From: Chloroflexota bacterium
GTDB taxonomy: Bacteria > Chloroflexota > Anaerolineae > UBA7937 > JACPPX01
Length of the DNA stretch: 10,197 nucleotides
Reading direction: 5' to 3'
Assembly (NCBI GenBank): GCA_016196905.1
Contig: JACPWV010000106.1
Span: forward strand, 1 to 10,197
The notes beneath the pieces are model-generated. The model was not told the origin of the DNA and made no database searches. It worked only from the letters and a program-made list of their open reading frames with translations. Below, piece after piece: positions 9,131-10,197 of this stretch. Every line of letters starts with the position of its first letter. The first letter of the stretch is position 1. The translations under genes and the position numbers were made by a program.

Positions 9131-9472
9131 TTGCCTTTCATTATCCAAAAGGTCAGCAACGAAGGCACACGCGAGCCATTTATCGCGCGGTTGTTTTTTG
9201 GGGTACTGGATCTCCGCGACCAGGTGCTCGGGCTTCGGTCGCGTGATGCCAAATTCATTGCTGAGCGCGACCGCTTCGACCAGCTATATGAACCGGTATG
9301 GAATGCTTTGACTAACGCTCGCGGAGCAACCAAGGAGCTTTGTAGGATCGTTTTAGAGCACGAGGAGAAACTGGCTTCAGGATACATCATTCGCTCCCAG
9401 ACAGAGGCCGTTGAGATTAGCGAAAGTGTCGATACTCCAGTGCGCGCGAAGTTTGTCGAACTTCTAACATAA
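9131..9472 (+). CDS. Protein of unknown function, first of a pair (113 aa)
   Basis: I do not recognise this family. The frame opens after TAG at 9119-9121, and TTG 9131 is the only usual initiator near its beginning. GAGGTAGG at 9115-9122 is a reasonable ribosome site with the last AGG eight bases away. The product is soluble, with no signal peptide or membrane span. It looks largely helical, with a basic/acidic stretch LRDQVLGLRSRDAKFIAERD (28-47), a charged helix around ATKELCRIVLEHEEKLASG (66-84) and a C-terminal helix ending in AKFVELLT. Its single cysteine is C71. Base composition is closer to 50% GC, below the nuo genes, suggesting transfer. A second unknown gene follows with the ribosome site overlapping this stop, so the two are probably co-translated. 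A 125-codon antisense frame covers it but is Ser/Arg-rich and looks like a shadow. Confidence 0.6.
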   Translation: MPFIIQKVSNEGTREPFIARLFFGVLDLRDQVLGLRSRDAKFIAERDRFDQLYEPVWNALTNARGATKELCRIVLEHEEKLASGYIIRSQTEAVEISESVDTPVRAKFVELLT

Positions 9473-9487
9473 GGAGTCATTGCTCTG
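9471..9487 (+). promoter_or_regulatory. Shine-Dalgarno that points to a CTG start for the second gene of the pair
   Basis: AAGGAG at 9471-9476 overlaps the TAA of the preceding gene. Eight bases later is CTG 9485, in frame with the downstream coding region. An in-frame ATT at 9479 would be only two bases away. The TTG at 9480 is out of frame and meets TGA two codons later. The first in-frame ATG (9614) is 43 codons farther on, with no ribosome site. Confidence 0.55.
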
Positions 9488-9994
9488 AAAGGTCTCCAAG
9501 AACCGCTAAGATTTCTGGGCCTTGAAATAGGTTGGTTTTATCAAAAACCTGGCCAGTTCGCTAAAGGAATCCAAAACCTTAGATTATCCGATGCGGATTC
9601 CCTAGCCAATTACATGCAGAATGTTCGCAGCACATGGTCGGAAAAGTTCATATCATTGCGCGCTGATGCCGAACACCAAGGTTGGACCTTGCCTAATTTC
9701 GCTTACAACTTTCTACCATCGGGAGGGGTAGAGCTGAGACAACCAAAATTAGGAGAAATACCTGTGACCGGATACGCTCTTGCATCTGCAAACCGCTTGA
9801 TGCATTTCGTAGAGAACATGCTGGTATATGCATTCGCCTCAATCCTAAATAGCCTCAATCTACCGCTGATTGTCGTCGAGATACCAGCAGAAAGTCGTGA
9901 CCCAGCGAACCCTAAGCGTTTCAATTTAGACATCCGTCAACCTAGTGTCAAAAAGTGGGAAATTTCATATCGAGAAGGACGCGATTTCGTCTGA
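9485..9994 (+). CDS. Protein of unknown function, second of a pair (about 169 aa, probable CTG start)
   Basis: I do not recognise this family. The frame is open from just after the preceding TAA to TGA 9992-9994. The first ATG (9614) would give only 126 aa, but the 43 codons before it are open, encode a protein-like segment (PLRFLGLEIGWFYQKPGQFA, residues 7-26) and follow an ideal AAGGAG, so I place the start at CTG 9485. The product is soluble overall, rich in aromatic and Asn residues, with one hydrophobic stretch near NMLVYAFASILNSLNLPLIV (112-131) that looks like a buried helix-strand rather than a membrane span. The C-terminal part RDPANPKRFNLDIRQPSVKK is basic. Hand counts of two 60-base blocks here (9481-9600) give 43% GC against 62% in a sampled nuoK block, which supports acquisition from another source. 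Function is unknown. Confidence 0.6.
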   Translation: MKGLQEPLRFLGLEIGWFYQKPGQFAKGIQNLRLSDADSLANYMQNVRSTWSEKFISLRADAEHQGWTLPNFAYNFLPSGGVELRQPKLGEIPVTGYALASANRLMHFVENMLVYAFASILNSLNLPLIVVEIPAESRDPANPKRFNLDIRQPSVKKWEISYREGRDFV

Positions 9995-10033
9995 CATTTG
10001 CCCTGTACGCCGCCGTTTGTTTTCTTTGAGTGA

Positions 10034-10040
10034 GAAGGAG
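10034..10040 (+). promoter_or_regulatory. Shine-Dalgarno for the Nudix-like gene
   Basis: GAAGGAG ends five bases before ATG 10046 and fixes that start. The 51 bases between the previous stop and this gene hold no recognisable promoter or terminator. Confidence 0.65.
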
Positions 10041-10045
10041 AATCC

Positions 10046-10197
10046 ATGAAAGCTTGGACCACCCTCGATTCCAAAACCCTCATCGAATCGGAATGGCTCA
10101 CCGTGCGCCAGGAGACCTGCCGCCTCCCCGACGGCTCCCTCCTGGAGGGCTATTTCACTTGGGAAGGCAAGGACGTGGCCATGGTCTTCGCCTGCAC
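10046..10197 (+). CDS. Probable Nudix hydrolase (ADP-ribose pyrophosphatase-like), N-terminus only
   Basis: The 50 visible codons, MKAWTTLDSKTLIESEWLTV then RQETCRLPDGSLLEGYFTWE and GKDVAMVFAC, have the pattern of the N-terminal strand region of ADP-ribose/nucleoside-diphosphate-sugar pyrophosphatases of the Nudix superfamily: W at position 4, a 'xSxWLTVRxExxRLPDG' core and a following strand leading to 'VAMVFA'. The catalytic Nudix box lies beyond the window, so catalysis cannot be checked. GC and codon use return to the level of the nuo genes, marking the right edge of the lower-GC segment. The protein is cytoplasmic with no signal peptide. Assignment rests on a short N-terminal similarity recalled from the family and could be wrong at the subfamily level. 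Confidence 0.65.
   Translation, partial: MKAWTTLDSKTLIESEWLTVRQETCRLPDGSLLEGYFTWEGKDVAMVFAC

Noticed and set aside
9103..9480. A 125-codon - strand frame opposite the first unknown gene
   Set aside because: It is Ser/Arg-rich without a domain pattern, and the + frame has a ribosome site and a coupled downstream gene. It is less certain than other rejections because the + gene is itself unrecognised.

Overview
The window is a high-GC bacterial chromosome segment, read almost entirely on the + strand. The subunit order, the GTG/TTG starts, and a MurE with an EDPR motif in place of the meso-diaminopimelate motif DNPR fit a Chloroflexota-like (Anaerolineae-type) bacterium. That assignment is inference and no marker gene here proves it.

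Region 1 (1-6848) is the membrane-arm half of a proton-pumping complex I operon: nuoH (5' end outside the window), nuoJ, nuoK, nuoL, nuoM and nuoN. The genes are packed with ATGA overlaps or gaps of 3-13 bases, so they are almost certainly co-transcribed and translationally coupled. nuoI, which in the classic order lies between nuoH and nuoJ, is absent from that place. NuoH and NuoJ form the quinone-proximal module, NuoK links it to the pumps, and NuoN, NuoM and NuoL are the three antiporter-like pumps. All the key pumping residues I looked for are present.

Region 2 (6849-8555) is a 207-base spacer with an extended -10 promoter, followed by a lone murE-type Mur ligase that is not next to other cell-wall genes. 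Region 3 (8556-9001) is a 71-codon gene of unknown function with an exceptionally long Shine-Dalgarno match, closed by a textbook intrinsic terminator.

Region 4 (9002-9994) is clearly lower in GC and looks acquired. It begins with a possible promoter that overlaps the terminator and a 104-base stretch closed by a perfect 10-bp inverted repeat that could fold as a structured leader. Two consecutive genes of unknown function follow, the first probably starting at TTG and the second probably at CTG. Four copies of TTCACCA (three exact, one missing its last base) sit in and just before this leader. Region 5 (9995-10197) returns to high GC with the start of a probable Nudix hydrolase that runs off the end.

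The most novel material is 8941-9994: the terminator/promoter overlap, the repeated TTCACCA sites, the foldable leader and the unrecognised gene pair. I do not claim a function for it.
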